Program-made: the position numbers and the translations under genes | From: Corythucha ciliata | Taxonomy: Eukaryota > Arthropoda > Insecta > Hemiptera > Tingidae | Direction of reading: 5' to 3' | NCBI GenBank assembly: GCA_038030265.1 | Contig: CM075941.1 | Coordinates: 46,686,164-46,750,163, forward strand | DNA: 64,000 nt | Shown here: positions 11,376 through 22,460 of the stretch, one piece after another | How the letters are laid out: the number at the start of each line of letters is the position of its first letter | Position numbering within the stretch: the first letter of the stretch is position 1 | The notes under the pieces: generated by a model | Told to the model about the DNA's origin: nothing | Database searches by the model: none | The model's input: the letters and a program-made list of their open reading frames with translations, nothing else

Positions 11376-13235
11376 TAGCTCAAATTGAGAAAATTCGCGC
11401 TCTCTTAAGAAAAATTCACGGCAAATAAGAGAAAACACACCGTGTCCCTAGTAGTTTCCTGCCAAGTAAAGTACTGATCGGCAACTTGCAACTCGCTGAC
11501 GAGAGAAAAAAAAAAATGAAAAACCGCTAATATTCGTGGCAATAACTGCGAAAAAGCGATGATTCGTAGTCCTCGCGCTGCAACTCCCAGACTAAAATTG
11601 AGAAAAAATCGCTGATTTGCGGTGCATGGAGACCATTACACGGGTAAATTGCGGAAATCAACGCAAAAGTGTTGTTTTTTGGCCAAACCCGCGGATAAAA
11701 TTGTGAAAACACGCTATAATATTGACCAGAAAAAAAAGGACGCTTTCTGGTTAAAATTGGGCTAAAATGGCATATTGCGGAAAATCGCTCATTTGCGAAT
11801 AAAAAACGGAATAGATGTTAATTTGCCGCAAAATTAGAGCGCATAAAACGCTATTTCACAGCTTAAATTGAGAAAAATCTCTAATTTGCAATTTGCGGAT
11901 ATAGTGTTGAGGAAAAACGTTAATTCGCGGATAACAAAAAAATAAGAAAACCACTAATTCGCGGCTAAAATTGAACAAATTACTACTTAGCGCGGCCAAA
12001 ATTAAGAAAAACGGTAATTTTCTGTTCAAATTGGGGAAAATTGCTTATTCTCTGCTAAAAACGGGAAAAATGGCTAATTCACAGCCTAAATATAGGAAAG
12101 CGCCAATTCTTGGCAAACTTTGAAAATTTTTCGGTATGATGCACGGGTTGGAAACGCAGCTCTGCTGCTAAAATTTAGAAAAAGTGCCAATTTGTTGCTG
12201 AAATTGAGGAACGTCACTAATTCTTGGATAGAGTGTGGTGACATTTCTTATTTCTTTCCGAAGACAACTTTGTGAGTAAAATTAAAAAATTAACGCTGAT
12301 TCGCGGCTAGAACTGAGAAAAAGCAATAATCTTTACCTAGAAGCAATATAAAATAGCTAATGCGGTGCTAAAATGTGAATAAAACCACTAATTAGCGGGT
12401 GATATTTAGAAAATAAATAAATTAGTCTGGCCAAAACTAAGAAAAAGGTTATTTTTAAGGCTAAATTAAGAAAAAGTGCTAATTCGCGGCTAAATATGGA
12501 AAAAAATCGCCAATTTACAGCTAAAATTGCGCAAAACGCTAATTCGTGACTGAAATTGAGAAAATTCGTTAACGCACAGTCACAGGTTTGAAACAAACAA
12601 TCGCTAAATCGTGGCTAACACTGAGGAAAATTCTAAATTGCGTCAAAAACTGAGTATACGCCGATTCACGGCTTCTGAAGGCAATTATTGAGGCTAAAAC
12701 TGAGAAAAAGTGCCAATTTATGGCAATAGGTGAAAAAACTGCTAATTCGCTCATGGATGGCGTAAGGTGAGCGCAAAAAATCCTAAATAGCCCTCTATTT
12801 CGCGGCTAAAAGTGAGAAAAACACACAAGAAAAACGCTAACTTTCAGCTAAAGCTGGGAAAGTGCTAATCCCTTGATGGAAAAAATTGGAAAAGTCGCTT
12901 ACTTGCGGCTAAAATTGAGGGAAACGCCAAAACTCGTGGAAAAATAAGAAACATCGCTCACGGGGTATAAACGCTAGTTTGCTGTTATAAGTTAAGAAAA
13001 TGCGCAAATGCATGGCTATGGGAGAAGGAGAGTGAAACCGCGGCTGAAATTAGGAAGAACTATACACGCGGCCAAAATTGAGAAAAGCGGTAATTTTTGG
13101 GGTAAGGTTGACAAAAATAACTCATTCATGGCTAAAATTGAGAATTTCGTGGCTTAAAATGGTCATGACAGCTAATTGCCGGATAGAAAAGGGGAAATAG
13201 CGATAATTCGTAGCTAAAATAAGGAAAAGGCCGAG
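11376..13235 (+). repeat. 30-bp family array; diverged copy of element H body at 11571-13110
   Basis: Forward 30-bp units run throughout. From 11571 to about 13110 the order of landmarks is that of 59130-60905: the CATGGAGACCATT block, ACGCTATAAT then GACGCTTTCTGGTTAAAAT, the GGTTGGAAACGC block near 12148, CATCGCTCACGGG near 12953 and GAGAAAATGCGCAAATGCAT near 12995. It is therefore a third, more diverged copy of the body of element H in direct orientation. It lacks the 415-bp tRNA-cored palindrome that interrupts the 60-kb copy. Confidence 0.75.
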
Positions 13236-13659
13236 TAAAAATTACATTTCTTGTTTATACAGAGACTCAGGGGCCTCTCAGGCAGGCCCCGATATCGCGG
13301 CGGCGGCGGAAATCTCCGTGTGGGAAAGGCAAATATCCTCAAAATAGGATGTTTCCAGGCATAATTTGTGTGAAATTGTTAGTTTCAGGTCCTACTTTCA
13401 GCGGAATTGCAAGATTTAGGGTCCACCGAATAGGCCAATACCCTGATGAATAGCCGTGTGATCGCATTTTAGAGATAAATATTTGTTTTTTTCAAATTTG
13501 GGTGCTAATTTGAGCAAAATGTTAAGTTTCCTACTGAATGTCCGCGAAATTGATAGTTTCGGGTCTTCAGGTGTTAATTTAAGTGAAATTGCATGTCCAG
13601 GGCAGATTCCTTAGATCAACCAAAATTGAATGTTTGGGGCCTTTTTCGTCGTTCCGATA
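13236..13659. other. GC-rich element end and second degenerate repeat family
   Basis: At 13236-13262, TAAAAATTACATTTCTTGTT matches the reverse of 54575-54605, and 13263-13320 is GC rich with GGCCCCGAT, as at 9366-9456 and 54510-54575. From 13330 to 13620 there are a few units of the second degenerate family (CGAAATTG or GAAATTGCATG every 40 bp or so). No gene is seen. Confidence 0.45.
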
Positions 13660-13666
13660 CGGATCC

Positions 13667-13715
13667 AAAATATAGACTTTCGTTCTCTGACTTACGCGGT
13701 CTCGATCCCTGAACA
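13667..13715 (+). repeat. 5' LTR remnant of Gypsy 1
   Basis: ATATAGACTTTCGTTCTCTG and the following GGTCTCG match 17236-17270 in the 3' LTR. The LTR ends near 13715 (TGAACA), one base before the primer binding site. The upstream boundary is not detectable. Confidence 0.6.
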
Positions 13716-13716
13716 C

Positions 13717-13731
13717 TGGTGACCCCGACGT
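13717..13731 (+). promoter_or_regulatory. primer binding site (tRNA-Trp type)
   Basis: TGGTGACCCCGACGT is the complement of an animal tRNA-Trp 3' end including CCA, as I recall that tRNA. The same core, TGGTGACCCCGA, lies in the same place in Gypsy 2 (44945-44956, minus). It would prime minus-strand DNA synthesis. Confidence 0.65.
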
Positions 13732-13758
13732 TCGCCGTGCTCTTTCACTCGTGCTATT

Positions 13759-14240
13759 ATGGCTCAACCGGCTAATGACGACGCGGTTCTAGAGCCACAA
13801 CGCACTTGAGTCGAAGCTCAAGTTCGACTTACCAGCCAACCGTATCACTCAGGACACTACGAAATTCAATTACGTCGTTTCCACTCTCGTCATAGACGTC
13901 CTCGAGTACGTCAGTGACATCATCAACCACCCGCCTGCGACCAACAAATACGATGCCCTGAAAACAGCGCTTTTTTCCGCTTTCACCGACACCGACGAAC
14001 ACAAATTCACCAAACTCCTCCACGAGGTCGAAATTGGAGACGATAAACCGTCACAACTTTGGAGGCGCATGAAGGAGCTCGCCGGCACTCAAATATCTGA
14101 CGACGCGCTCAAAACTTTGTGGCTTCACCAATACTTCCGTCTTCCGTCCAATCCATTCTCGCCATCAGTTCCGAACCTTTACCGATTCTCACAAAATTAG
14201 CCGACAAAGTTTTTGAAGCTGCTGACCGTGGACGACATCA
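13759..14240 (+). pseudogene. Gypsy 1 gag (capsid) pseudogene
   Basis: An ATG at 13759 is followed by an early TGA, then a capsid-like reading: KFNYVVSTL, PPATNKYDALKTAL, LLHEVEIGDDKPSQLWRRM and SDDALKTLWLHQ. A frameshift near 14130 moves the continuation (LPSSVQSILAISS, ADKVFEA) to another frame ending near 14215. A zinc knuckle is not found. This is a structural protein of the retrotransposon particle, dead in this copy. Confidence 0.75.
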
Positions 14241-17121
14241 CTTCCTTCCTCCAGAGTCAACACCTTGCACTCTGGTCACTTCCCTGCACGCGCCGCGACA
14301 AAACTAATGGCCCACAGAAGTTCACCTTGTCTACTGCTGATGGTTCTGCGATCCCTACGTATGGTTCCCGCTTTCTCTCACTCGATTTCGGTCTTCACCG
14401 TTCGTTTCGATGGCCTTTTGTCCTCACAGAGGTAACATACCCCATTATCGGTGCCGACTTCTTGGCACACTTTGATCTTCTCATCGACCTCCGTCGTCAT
14501 CGTCTGACGACGGTACTACTCAACTTTCTGTCGCTGGTGTTCATCCTTCAACTTCACCGTCGATTAACCCAGCACACCTTAACCTCTGTGACACGACGAA
14601 CAAGTTTGCCGCGTTGCTCACGCAATTATCTGAGATCGATCAACCTCCCTCTTTTCCACGCCCATCTCTACCACACAATACCCAGCACGCAATCGAAACC
14701 ACCGGACCACCTGTTCGTTCCCGCTTTCGACGTCTTCACCCCGAAAAGTTGAATGCTGCCAAAGCAGAATTTCAAACAATGCTAGACCTCGGCATCTGTC
14801 GTCCCTCTAAATCTTGTTGGTTTAGTCCGCTCCACCTCGTTCCTAAAAAAGACGACACCTGGCGACCTTGTGGTGATTTCCGACGCCTAAACGCTGTCAC
14901 CAAACCTGACCTCTACCCTCTCCCTCATCTTCACGATTTCACGTCCAATCTTCACGGAACGACAATTTACTCGAAGCTAGATCTCTTTCGAGCATACAAT
15001 CAAATACCAGTCGCACCTTCCGACATCGAAAAAACCGCCATCATCACACCTTTCGGCCTTTTTGCGTTTCCGATGATGTGTTTCGGTTTACGCAACGCCG
15101 GTCAATCATTTCAGCGATTCATGGATGAAATACTTCGCGACCTTCCCCTTCATCTTCGTTTACCTCGACGATGCGCCTATCGCTTCCAAATCTCCCGCAG
15201 AACATCTGGAGCATCTCACTCTCGTTTTCTAGCGTTTCAAGAGCTACGGTGTTTTCGGCGTAACCGAAGTAGACTTCTTAGGTTTCCGAGTCACACCGTC
15301 CGGCACATCACCACTTCCTCAACGTGTTCGTGCCTTCACCGAAGCTCCTCGACCTACAACCTTTCAATTCTTGCGTCGTTTCCTCGGAACCATAAATTTC
15401 TACCGCCGCTTCATTCGCCGCGCGGCCTGGGCCCAAATCACGCTTCACAACGCCTTAAAAACTAGCAAAAGCGAAACATCTCCCATCCAATGGACTGATC
15501 AGTCGATTGAGGCCTACGACCATTGCCTGCAAGATCTCGCTGACGCTACCCTTCTCGTCCACCCCAAGCCTGACTCACCCTTGACCCTTTTCGACGACGC
15601 TTCAGATATTTCCATTGTCTCTGCTCTTTATCAACAAACCGAAGGTACCTGCCAACCGCTAGCGTTTTTCTCTCGGAAGCTCAGTGAAACCGAACGATGG
15701 TACAGTGCCTATGACAAAGAGCTTCTAGCAATTTACGCTTCAGTCAAGCATTTTCGGGACTTCGTCGAGGGTCAACAACTCACAATTTTCACAGACCACA
15801 AGCCCCTCATTTTCGCTTTCAAGCAAAAACCAGAAAAGGAGTCCCCTCGTCAATTTCGTCACTTAGATTTTGTAGCGCAGTTCACGACCGATATTCGACA
15901 CATCAAAGGAACTGACAACGTCGTAGCAGATTACCTTTCCCGAGTCGACTCCATCCATATTTTCGATTTTTTTACGACTGTGAAATTCAAGCTAAAATTC
16001 AAGAAGCAGACGACGAGCTAAAAAAGCTCTGCCACAATTCGTCACTCAATCTTAGTCGAGAATGCATACCTGGCCTCAACGTATCGTTATTTTGTGACGT
16101 TAGACACCGCGTTTTTATTCCCTTATCCCTTCGTCGTCAAGCGTTCGCTCTAATTCACAACAGCGCACACCCATCTCCGAAGCGTACATCACAACTAATT
16201 CGCGAAAGATTCGTTTGGCCTGGATTTGAGCGAGACTCCAGATCTTGGGCAAGAAACTGCCTTCAATGTCAGAAATCCAAAATTGGACGTCATACCCGTA
16301 GTCCTCTCGGTGTTTTCCCACCCGTCGACGCACGTTTTCAATGCAATCCACTTGGACATCATTGTTCCACTTCCCCCATCACACGGTATGCACTACATCC
16401 TCACCTTGATCGACCGTTTTTCTCCCTGGCCCGAAAGCCATACCCATTCAATCAATCTCCACCGAAACAGTGGCTGACGCTCTTTTCAAGGAATGGATCG
16501 CCCGTTACGGCGTTCCCGCTAAGATCATCACCGACAAAGGTCGACAATTCGAGTCCAATCTTTTACGAATTCTCAACTACCGCCTCGGGATTCGTCATTT
16601 TCGTACGACAGCGTACCATCCGCAGTCCAATGGTAAACTTGAAAAATGGCACCGCTCTCTTAAAAACGCTCTCAGATGCCATAACTCTACCGATTGGTTT
16701 TCACTTCTACCAATCGTTTTGCTCGGTTTGCGAAACGTGCCAAATCAATCTGGCCATTCAGCTGCAGAACTTCATTTTGGCTCTACACTACGATTACCCG
16801 GTGAATTCTTCGATCCACCTGACCCGTCCACCGTCAATCCGTCACAATTCCTTCAGCGTCATGTCCGGCCAGCCACCGACATCCACAACTCCTCACAAAA
16901 AACGTTCGTTCACCCTCATCTCTCTTCGGCTGAGCAAGTTTTCGTTCTCGTGGATTCCATCAGAAAACCACTTCAACAACCTTATGATGGACCTTACCCT
17001 GTCCTCGAAAGAAACGACAAATATTTCACACTGGACATACACGGCAAGAACTTTTGTTTCGATCGACCGTCTAAAACCTGATGCGTTTCATCTACCAACT
17101 CAACCGTTTGATGTCCGCTAA
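14241..17121 (+). pseudogene. Gypsy 1 pol (protease remainder, RT, RNase H, integrase)
   Basis: The protease keeps only its C-terminal half (FRWPFVLTEVTYPIIGADFL at 14408-14470); the catalytic DTG/DSG region is absent. RT starts near 14690 and has [35 protein letters not shown] and [16 protein letters not shown]; after a frameshift near 15155 the YLDD box follows near 15165. RNase H has LFDDASDI, YDKELLAIYASVKHFRDF and FTDHKPL near 15590-15810. The integrase has a zinc motif HNSAH...C..C near 16155-16270 and the DDE residues in LDII, IITDKGRQFES and GKLEKWHRSLK at 16350, 16530 and 16640; a frameshift falls near 16470. The chromatin-proximal tail ends near 17121. All enzymes are inactivated by frameshifts. 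Confidence 0.85.
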
Positions 17122-17180
17122 CTCGACTACGTGGCCTATCCCATCTTTCCGCGCGACACTCTCGTCTTCCTCGCATTTAC

Positions 17181-17195
17181 TGGGAGGGGGGTTAA
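17181..17195 (+). promoter_or_regulatory. polypurine tract of Gypsy 1
   Basis: TGGGAGGGGGGTTAA immediately precedes the TGTGGCAACA start of the 3' LTR. It corresponds to the GGGAGGGGAGTT tract next to the 3' LTR of Gypsy 2. Confidence 0.65.
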
Positions 17196-17290
17196 TGTGG
17201 CAACATCAGTTGTTCGGTTTTTCATTGTTAAAAAAATATAGACTTTCGTTCTCTGATTTACGGGGTCTCGTTTTTCGTGTAAACGCATAA
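17196..17290 (+). repeat. 3' LTR remnant of Gypsy 1
   Basis: Starts TGTGGCAACATCAGTTGTTC after the polypurine tract, and matches the 5' remnant from 17232 to 17270. Beyond 17270 the two diverge, so the LTR is truncated here or the boundary is obscured. Confidence 0.55.
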
Positions 17291-18530
17291 AAAGTCAATG
17301 AAATCACATGGTTTTCTACACTAGTGTAGCACTAGCAAAACAATGGAACGGACCTACCTTATGGTTATTTGCGGCTGATTTTATAAAATCACTAACTTAG
17401 CGCGGCTAAAAAAATCAAGAAAAACGTTAATTTTCAGTTCGAATTGAGAAAAAGTGCTAATTCGCTGATAAAACGGCGTAATGAACGATTTATCCCTCTC
17501 AAAAACGCCAAATCGTGGGTAGAATGGAGGAAAATTGCGTATTCTCGGATAAAAACGCTACTTGGCGGCTAAAATTGAGAGAAAGGGTTGATTCACAAGC
17601 GTGTTTGAAGAAAGCCTTTTGATAAAATGTTTGGCCCTTTTGACTCGGGATAAAATTGCCAGTTCTTAAATCAATCTCAGTTCGTTATTACTAATGTTCC
17701 AAGGGCGAAAAAAACCAAATTCTTCATTTCACAGCACAAAAAATATATAGTTTATCGAATACTGAGGGATATTTCGAGTAAAACCGTCGCGCACTCCTTG
17801 AAAATGTGCGACTATTCGGCTCCGGACCTTTATTTATGTTTTATTCGTTCCGTACACGGAAGAGCTTAAAAAAGTTCGCGCATATTCTCCCGATTACGAG
17901 TTTTAAACGATAAACCCCTTTTTGGGTTTTGTCGCAGCTTTAAGGAAGCCAGTTCCTCAGCATCTGGCCTAAAGTATGGAAGTTGTTCCTTGAGTCTTCA
18001 CAAGGCTCTTCCGAATGGATTTTATGCCTTTTTTTTTCTTTAAAAAAAAATAAATAAAAACCAGTTTTAAAGAAAAATCTATCTTGTACAAAATAATTTT
18101 TAAACTTGTCTCGTAACCTTAACGCTAAAGACGAGGGGGGTGAGGTGGTAGAAAAACAAGTTGAATCCTGTACCAGGCTCAATATGTAAATGCGCGAAGG
18201 CTGAACGTATATAGAGCCTATTCTGCCGAAATATAAAGGGCCGCTTGACGGCTGCCCAAAGCTTTAAAGATTCGACCAACACCCATATTTTTCTTAGGTT
18301 TCCCCCTTTTTTTCCCCCCCGCCGAAGGAGGGTGTTAGCTCTCAAGAATTCTTCCGAGGAGGAGTGAATAGCGAAGGGGGAAACACATAATATTGACTTT
18401 TTGTGTCCATCCTAAGAAGAAAAAAAAAAACATTCTTTCCTCGTTCGTATTTGAACTTCATTTTTGTTGCAAAAGAGAGGGAAAGACCGAGAGTGATTTC
18501 CAAAAAAAAAAAAAAAAAAAAAGAAGAGGA
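17291..18530. other. repeat pair, short 30-bp block, then non-coding
   Basis: 17300-17370 (GGTTTTCTACACTAGTGTAG, then CACTAGCAAAA) matches 52595-52660 in direct orientation, including CTACACTAGTGTAG, itself palindromic. 17385-17600 has about seven forward 30-bp units. From 17601 to 18530 no gene is visible; poly(A) runs precede the foldback arm at 18531. Confidence 0.5.
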
Positions 18531-18855
18531 TAACTTATGAGTGGACGACATCCGGGCGAAAAAAGGTAATTCTCTTCGACTGTTACCTTTTCTCGGGTCG
18601 TTCCCTCTACACAAGTCCGAAAACAATCATCACACTCTTGTCACTAAAAACAAATTCTCCTTATAGTTGGTCTACGAACAGCAATAGTATAGTGATGTGC
18701 TATATTTCATGGTCGACTATTTTGTGTTGTAATGTTGGCAACACAACTGACGTTTCTTTTATCAATTTCAATTTATTTACCTTTATTTTGGTAATTCAGT
18801 TGACGAATGATCCTCCGTACTAAAAATTCCTTTACAGAACATCGTTTTTCATACG

Positions 18856-18883
18856 ATCACCCACTCAAATTTGAGTGGGTGAT
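18856..18883. other. perfect 28-bp palindrome
   Basis: ATCACCCACTCAAA followed directly by its complement TTTGAGTGGGTGAT, with no loop. It is just inside the left arm of the 3.9-kb foldback. Confidence 0.85.
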
Positions 18884-19010
18884 TATAAGTTTGAACAGAT
18901 TTCGTATGGTAGGTATAAATGAAATTTATGCCATGAAACTTGTTTTATTGTAAAATAAACTCCTTTAAAAATTAGTCTAGTCAATGAATGATGAAAAACG
19001 AGTGTAGACG

Positions 19011-19989
19011 ACGTGGTCGGTTTAGTGATTTTTTATTTTTCCGCTTTGTTTGGGGTAGTTGGGAGGTAAACATACTTAAAGTCCCCGGACGTCCGATGTG
19101 ACCGAGCTGCTGGAGACCACCGGGAAGGTCACTTGTTTCGGTTTTTCTTAATTATGTCGAAGCCCACACTTCGTAGCGCCAGGACTTCTTGAAATATATA
19201 GCTGACAAAATTTGCAAAAGTTTTTTCCCTAGGAACATCTTTGTTATTCCTAATAGTTTCCAGCTTACGTGACTCGGAAATATAGGAAAATTTGGTTAAA
19301 AAACGTAATTTTCAGCCTTTTTTGTCTCTTTTGGTTGTAACGACTTCACTATCAGTTTCTCATGATAGTTCACAGAGAATAAGTTGAAGATCATTACATT
19401 TCCTTCGAAATGAGCCCTTTTCAAACACTTTACACCAACGTAGCAATAAGTTACAGACGTATGAACTGACCAAGTTTTTTCATTTTCAAAAAATCCTATC
19501 CAACGCCGGGAAAATCAAGTATGATCAAGCTTGAACATATAGCTTGGGTTTGTACTGCTCATAGACCCCGTTATTTCTACCGTTTTTTAGTTGGATTTGT
19601 TAAAAATGAAAAGACTTGGTCGGTTCACACGGCTGTAACTTGAGGTTACATTGGTCTAAAATGTTCGAAAAGGGCTCAATTCAAAGGAAATGTAACGCTC
19701 TTCAACTTATTTTCTGAGAACTAATTGTGAGATACTAAAAGTAGAGTCGTTGCAAAGTAAAAGAGTCGAAAAAAACAGAAAATGGTGGTTTTTAACACAA
19801 TTTCCCAATATTTCCGAGTCACGTAAGTTGGAAACTATTAGGATATAATTATGAAAAATCGAAACAAGTGACCTTCCTGGTGGTCTCCAGCAACCTGGTC
19901 ACATCGGACATCCGGGGACTTTTAGTATGTTTACCTCCCAACAGCCTCAAACACATTGGAAAATTAAAAATTCACTAAACTGACCATGT
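19011..19989. mobile_element. palindrome of almost 1 kb (foldback MITE)
   Basis: The left arm 19011-19504 and right arm 19589-19989 are inverted copies with an estimated identity of 80-85% and an 84-bp loop. Ends are ACGTGGTCGGTTTAGTGA and TTCACTAAACTGACCATGT. Paired landmarks include GGAGGTAAACATACTTAAAG/CTTTTAGTATGTTTACCTCC and GTCACTTGTTTCG/CGAAACAAGTGAC. The left arm has an extra segment near 19150-19230. No open frame is meaningful here. If transcribed it would form a long hairpin RNA. Confidence 0.8.
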
Positions 19990-20417
19990 TGACCTATATT
20001 CTCTTATTGACTGGACTAAATACCACAACCCCCTGAATCGTACATGTATAGGCAACTCCTCAGATTCAACTGCGTGATTCATTGCTAAATATGCAATGTC
20101 GTGTCCAAATGGCCAGCTTTCTCGCCGAGAAATATAAAATAGCTCGATTAGCAATTTATACGTCAAAAGACTCAAGCATAGATACGCAGGTAAAACGGCA
20201 TTTGGCTGTTGGGTTGTTATAGTGTTTCGCACGCACCTACTAGACCAGAATTTCAGGAAAAATTCGTCGATATTTTACCTATCTTCTTAATCACTTAATT
20301 GGGTTATTGCGTCAGCATTCGTTTATTCGGCAGAAATAACAATTTTTCATCAAAATCTAGTCTTGACTTCTTCAAAATCGGACATTTTCACTTAGGTCAA
20401 ATTGGCCGTTAATCAAC

Positions 20418-20846
20418 AATGGGGAACTTGCACATTTTTCAAAAGTTGGTGTTTCTTAAAGAGGGCTCTTCCACAAGCCTATATTGCTCACATTAAACTT
20501 TGAAATCAATCAAGGATGCTTTTTCAGCGAATTTTTTAAAAAAATTGAGTGGGGGTTCGATTACGTCAAAACTTATTTATTGAAATGGATGATGCGGGGA
20601 AGAGGGGGTTAGACGCGTTTACTGGAAGGAAATTTTTCATGTTATTTGTAAACAAACAATTTTAGAGTTCCCTCAAATGCTTCACAAGTAAGGATTGACG
20701 TCATTTCCCGTCAGAACTTTGAACCTTTTTTAAAAATCTTAAAACGCACCAATCGGGTTGCAACTTCCGTTGTTATCCTTCAGTTCACGGGTCAAATCAC
20801 CGGTACGCTTTTCTTCCCAATCTGAGATTCATGCAAGTTCCCCATT
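20418..20846. repeat. 15-bp inverted pair 429 bp apart
   Basis: AATGGGGAACTTGCA at 20418-20432 is perfectly repeated in reverse at 20832-20846. The spacing suits a MITE, but flanking bases do not give a convincing target duplication and the interior has no recognised content. Confidence 0.35.
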
Positions 20847-21723
20847 AACGATTTGGTGGATAGCTTTGTAGCTTTGGGGTAACATGTGGTAGGAATTTAA
20901 CAAGAACAAAATTGAAAACAAGACACGATTTACACCACCAAACTGAAGCTTTTAAAAATCATTCAAAATCCTATCAAGAAAACAATTGATCTCGTCGGTA
21001 ACGAAAAAAATAAAGATTACACTTTTAGGAAAATTATGTTATCCTCGCCACAGGTTCTGAATCTCATTTATTTGGACGCTGAAGTTTCGTTTCACGGGAT
21101 GATGAGAGCTCTAAATGACAAAATTGGTATTACACAATAGCTAGACACCGAACCCAACACTTCATACCTCGTAGCCATTTTGCAATCACGAAGTTTTTTT
21201 TTTGTTTTTTTTCCTTTGGCATTGGCTTTGCGCCATACAGCCATTGCATTTAAGTGAGATATAGGAATAGGAAGTTAAATTCATGTTTTTACATCACCCA
21301 TATGTGGAGAAGAAAATAAGGAATTTTTTTTTAACGCCAAAAAGACTTGTCATTGGAAATCACGAAGATTGAATAACTGCCCCAAAAATTAACAATCATA
21401 ACCTCAGATGAAGAAAATGTATGCTTACATCCACGAGAGAATACTCAAAAATCCATTTCACAGCATCGTCCACGACAGTCATGATCATGAAAAAAAGAAC
21501 AGCTCAAATTCAGAGGAAAATCAAGAGTATAATTATTTAATTCATCTCATAATCCATGTTTCTTGATGAGTTCATCTTGCTCTAGCATATCAGGCATTAA
21601 ACAATACGCAATAAGAAGCCATCGATTGCCCTTGAGCTATTCTAGCCAGAATATAATACCAATATTATAGTGGGAAAAATGGCTTAATTTGGTCACTTTT
21701 GAGAGGTACTCTGGTGCAACGTA

Positions 21724-21905
21724 CAAGCCTTAAAGCGAGCAAATTCTTGCTTTATTGGTCAGCCAGAGTCTAAATTTGAAGCACTGGAGGAGCTATTAAT
21801 TAAACGTCGATTGTTTTCAGCCGGAGGACGATCTTGCAAGCCTTAAAGCGGGGCAAGTTCTTGCTTTATTGGTCAGCCAGAGTCTAAATTTGAAGCACTA
21901 GAGTA
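21724..21905 (+). repeat. direct duplication, 113-bp period
   Basis: CAAGCCTTAAAGCGRGCAA, TTCTTGCTTTATTGGTCAGC and AGTCTAAATTTGAAGCACT are repeated at 21724-21790 and 21837-21905. The copies are almost identical, so the duplication is recent. No coding frame runs through it. Confidence 0.85.
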
Positions 21906-22460
21906 GCTGTTGGATTAGAAAGCAAAACAGAAGCATGAATTTTGTACCGGATGATAGAGAGGATAATTACATACGGAATCTTATCAAAGAGATGAAAAAA
22001 GAGTATGAGATGGCTCGCATGTTTTAGCTTAATATTCTTTGGTTTTACAAACCTGTCTTAATTGTAAGTTCCGTGAGGTAGCTTGAAGAATATCGCGTGA
22101 CGAATACTTTAAATCCTTCATTAGATAGGTTGTATACAATTGAGGCACTTACAATATGAATAATTCCAGAAACAAAACACACATTCGAAAGGAGATTGAG
22201 TATTTTTGAGTTATGTTGTCACACCGAAGGAACTTTTTAATACGGAGGATCATTACAACACAAAATAGTCGAGCATGAAATATGGCACATCACTATTGCT
22301 GTTCGCAGACCAAGTATTAGGAGAATTTGTTTTTAGTGACAAGAGTGCGATGATTGTTTTCGGACTTGTGTAGAGGGAACGACCCGAGAAAATGTAACAG
22401 TCGAAGAGAATTACCTTTTTTCGCCCCGTTGTCGGCATCCCATAACTTATAGCTTGCAAG

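Larger units (their letters stand above)
13660..17290 (+). mobile_element. Gypsy (Metaviridae) retrotransposon 1, decayed
   Basis: Order on the plus strand: LTR remnant, tRNA-type primer binding site, gag, a protease remainder, RT, RNase H, integrase, polypurine tract, 3' LTR remnant. That is the Gypsy gene order (integrase after RT). The internal part is about 3.5 kb, short for the family because a segment between capsid and protease is missing. At least four frameshifts interrupt the polyprotein. The two LTR remnants share 38-40 bp (13667-13705 and 17232-17270) at about 90% identity, so both LTRs are truncated or rearranged. The copy is much older than Gypsy 2 at 40916-45139 but is the same lineage by protein resemblance. 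Confidence 0.85.
18531..22460. mobile_element. 3.9-kb foldback with arms of about 200-300 bp
   Basis: 18531-18835 and 22228-22460 are inverted copies of each other. Shared landmarks include GGCGAAAAAAGGTAATTCTC, CTCGGGTCGTTCCCTCTACA, TCACTAAAAACAAATTCTCC and ACTATTTTGTGTTGTAATG, then GATCCTCCGTA. The left arm holds an extra 62 bp at about 18746-18807. No transposase frame lies between the arms, so this is either a non-autonomous foldback element or an inverted duplication. The interior contains the nested palindrome 19011-19989 and other inverted pairs. I could not identify a target duplication. Confidence 0.6.

Noticed and set aside
20418..20848. piggyBac-like element with TTAA
   Set aside because: TTAA is present only on the right side (20845-20848); the left flank reads ACAA.
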